DNA from: Amycolatopsis acidicola | GTDB taxonomy: Bacteria > Actinomycetota > Actinomycetes > Mycobacteriales > Pseudonocardiaceae | Length of the DNA: 64,000 nucleotides | Assembly: GCF_007713735.2 (NCBI RefSeq) | Contig: NZ_VMNW02000002.1 | Coordinates: 1 to 64,000, forward strand | Reading direction: 5' to 3' | Shown here: positions 62,757-64,000 of the stretch, in pieces | How the letters are laid out: each line of letters opens with the position of its first letter | Position numbering within the stretch: the stretch's first letter is position 1 | Position numbers and translations under genes: made by a program | The notes under the pieces: generated by a model | The model's input: the letters and a program-made list of their open reading frames with translations, nothing else | Database searches by the model: none | What the model was told of the DNA's origin: nothing

Positions 62757-63632
62757 TCAGCCGAACATCCTCCGCGCCCGTTCGATCAGGGCGCGCGCGG
62801 CCGGGCTGTTCGGCCCCGTCCCGCGCCACGCCAGCGCGAGCCCGCCCCGCAGCTTGGGGCGAGTGATCGTCAGCGGGTGCAGCTCCGGCGAGGACCGGGC
62901 GATCGAATCGGGCAGGATCGCCACCCCCAGGCCCCGCGCGGCGAGCTTCGCCAGCATCGGCGGCGCCCCGGCCTCGAACGCGATCCGCGGCCGGAACCCG
63001 GCGGCCGCGCAGGCGTGGTCCAGGTGCGAACGGATCCCGCTGCCCGATGGGAGGCTGATCAGCGGCCGGTCCCGCAACCCGGTCAGTGGCACGGAATCCC
63101 GCTCGGCGAGCTCGTGCCCGCGACTCACCGCGGCGGTGATCGACTCCTCGACCACGACCAGGATTTCCAGCTCCGGCAAGCGTTCCGCGCCGAGCGCGAG
63201 CAGCGCCGCGTCGAGCGAACCGTCCCGCAGCCCGGCGACCAGCTGATCGGAATTGCCCTCGGTCAGCGTGATCTCCACGCCCGGATGGTCGTCGTGGAAC
63301 TCCGCCAGCAGCCCGGGCAGGTCCACGTTGTGCGAGGTCACCATGCCCACCGCGACATGCCCGCGGACCAGCCCGGTCAGCTCCTCCACCGTGCGCCGAG
63401 CTCCGTCCACCGCGGCCAGCGCGGCGCGCGCGTAGGGGAGTACGGCGGCGCCCGCCTCCGTGAGCCGCACCGTCCGCCCCGACCGGTCGAGCAGCTCCTG
63501 GCCCAGCTCCCGCTCCAGCCGCCTGATTTGCGCGCTCACCCCCGGCTGCGCCACGTGGACCTTCTCCGCGGCCCGCGTGAAGTTGGCTTCCTCGGCCACG
63601 GTGACGAAGTATTCGAGCTGCCGCAGTTCCAT
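62757..63632 (-). CDS. LysR family transcriptional regulator
   Basis: A 291-residue LysR regulator: MELRQLEYFVTVAEEANFTR, AAEKVHVAQPGVSAQIRRLE is the helix-turn-helix; the effector domain begins near RGHVAVGMVTSHNVDLPGLL. The ATG at 63632 is the family start; the frame upstream (to 63809) has no similarity. Divergent from the SnoaL-like gene, its likely target, across 70 bp. Confidence 0.92.
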   Translation of the reverse strand: MELRQLEYFVTVAEEANFTRAAEKVHVAQPGVSAQIRRLERELGQELLDRSGRTVRLTEAGAAVLPYARAALAAVDGARRTVEELTGLVRGHVAVGMVTSHNVDLPGLLAEFHDDHPGVEITLTEGNSDQLVAGLRDGSLDAALLALGAERLPELEILVVVEESITAAVSRGHELAERDSVPLTGLRDRPLISLPSGSGIRSHLDHACAAAGFRPRIAFEAGAPPMLAKLAARGLGVAILPDSIARSSPELHPLTITRPKLRGGLALAWRGTGPNSPAARALIERARRMFG

Positions 63633-63702
63633 AACCGTTGATTCTAGTAAGCAGCACAACCAGCTCTTGGACTTCTGGTCGCGGGCGAGCCAGGCTGGAC
63701 TC

Positions 63703-64000
63703 ATGACGAACTCAGCGAAAACCCCGGAAGACCTCGCCCGCCTCTTCGTCGAGCGCGCCAACGCCCGCGACGCCGAAGGAATCGCCGCCCTGTACGAGCC
63801 GGACGCCATGCTCGCCTACCCGCCCGGCTCGGAGACCGTCGGCCGTGACGCCATCCGCGCCGCGATGGAGAAGATGTTCGCCCACAACACCACTGCCGAG
63901 TTCACGGTCGAAGAAGCGCTGCCCACCGTTTACCACGGCGAGCTCGCGCTGACCTCCACCAAACCGGCCGACAACACCGGCGGCCGCGTCCAGGTCGCCC
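63703..64000 (+). CDS. SnoaL/NTF2-like protein (partial, cut by window end)
   Basis: The first 99 codons of an NTF2-fold protein: SAKTPEDLARLFVERANARD, EGIAALYEPDAMLAYPPGSE, GRDAIRAAMEKMFAHNTT. The frame is open to the window edge. Family members are isomerases or aldol-type enzymes. Divergent from a LysR regulator that probably controls it. Confidence 0.85.
   Translation, partial: MTNSAKTPEDLARLFVERANARDAEGIAALYEPDAMLAYPPGSETVGRDAIRAAMEKMFAHNTTAEFTVEEALPTVYHGELALTSTKPADNTGGRVQVA

Noticed and set aside
62596..63657. Alternative long frame across the LysR gene
   Set aside because: It is an Arg/Gly/Ala-rich shadow in another frame of the same strand.

Overview
The window is GC-rich actinobacterial chromosome, most like a Pseudonocardiaceae genome (Amycolatopsis-like). 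The lineage call rests on about 70% GC with strong GC3 bias, many GTG and TTG starts, four-base ATGA/GTGA gene overlaps, and families typical of actinomycetes: DUF6351, DUF3090/SCO1664, DUF3097, the Asp23/DUF2273/AmaP/DUF6286 set, an MptA/B-like GT-C mannosyltransferase and SPFH+NfeD. No rRNA, tRNA, CRISPR array or insertion sequence was recognised. All gene calls come from reading the sequence; no database search was run.

Left third (1-32 kb). VOC protein and secreted DUF6351 esterase-like protein; a TetR regulator with an inverted repeat in its promoter; a complete peptide/nickel-type ABC importer (binding protein with an unusual C-terminal membrane anchor, two permeases, fused double ATPase); a GT-C mannosyltransferase; LD-carboxypeptidase coupled to a prolyl-oligopeptidase; the DUF3090-SCO1664 pair; then, after a 680-bp stretch with no convincing gene, an operon of an ECF sigma factor, a zinc-motif anti-sigma/Asp23-like protein and seven envelope-stress proteins of the Asp23/AmaP type. 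It continues with a HxlR regulator and DHA2 efflux pump sharing a repeat-rich intergenic region, a DJ-1/GlxA pair, a stand-alone Shedu-type (DUF4263) nuclease, DUF3097, an NfeD-SPFH pair, an MHS-type transporter, and a set of small enzymes and zinc proteins.

Middle (32-44.5 kb). An accessory-looking region. It holds an Hsp20-STAS pair, a hypothetical acidic-linker protein, a response regulator fused to an extra C-terminal domain, a PknH-like sensor protein, a large secreted coiled-coil protein with a nuclease-like C-terminus and a possible partner gene. These are followed by a tyrosine recombinase diverging from a coiled-coil zinc protein across an AT-rich palindromic control region. The 3' end of the coiled-coil gene is repeated three more times downstream as about 92-bp tandem units. 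A TetR gene with a palindrome over its own start codon leads a three-gene unit ending in an FAD monooxygenase.

Right third (44.5-64 kb). A leftward gene cluster (58.2 to 44.5 kb) combines three luciferase-like (LLM) flavin monooxygenases, a flavin reductase, a full RibBA riboflavin-precursor enzyme, acyl-CoA ligase, acyl-CoA dehydrogenase, phosphotransferase, two SDRs, a hydrolase, an NTF2-like protein and a GAF-PucR regulator. It reads as a catabolic pathway that supplies its own reduced flavin, and is the most interesting system here. Beyond it lie a 540-residue unknown protein, a MarR regulator, a decayed stretch with a MarR fragment and a broken quinone oxidoreductase, an SGNH hydrolase, a LysR regulator, and a SnoaL-like gene cut by the window end.
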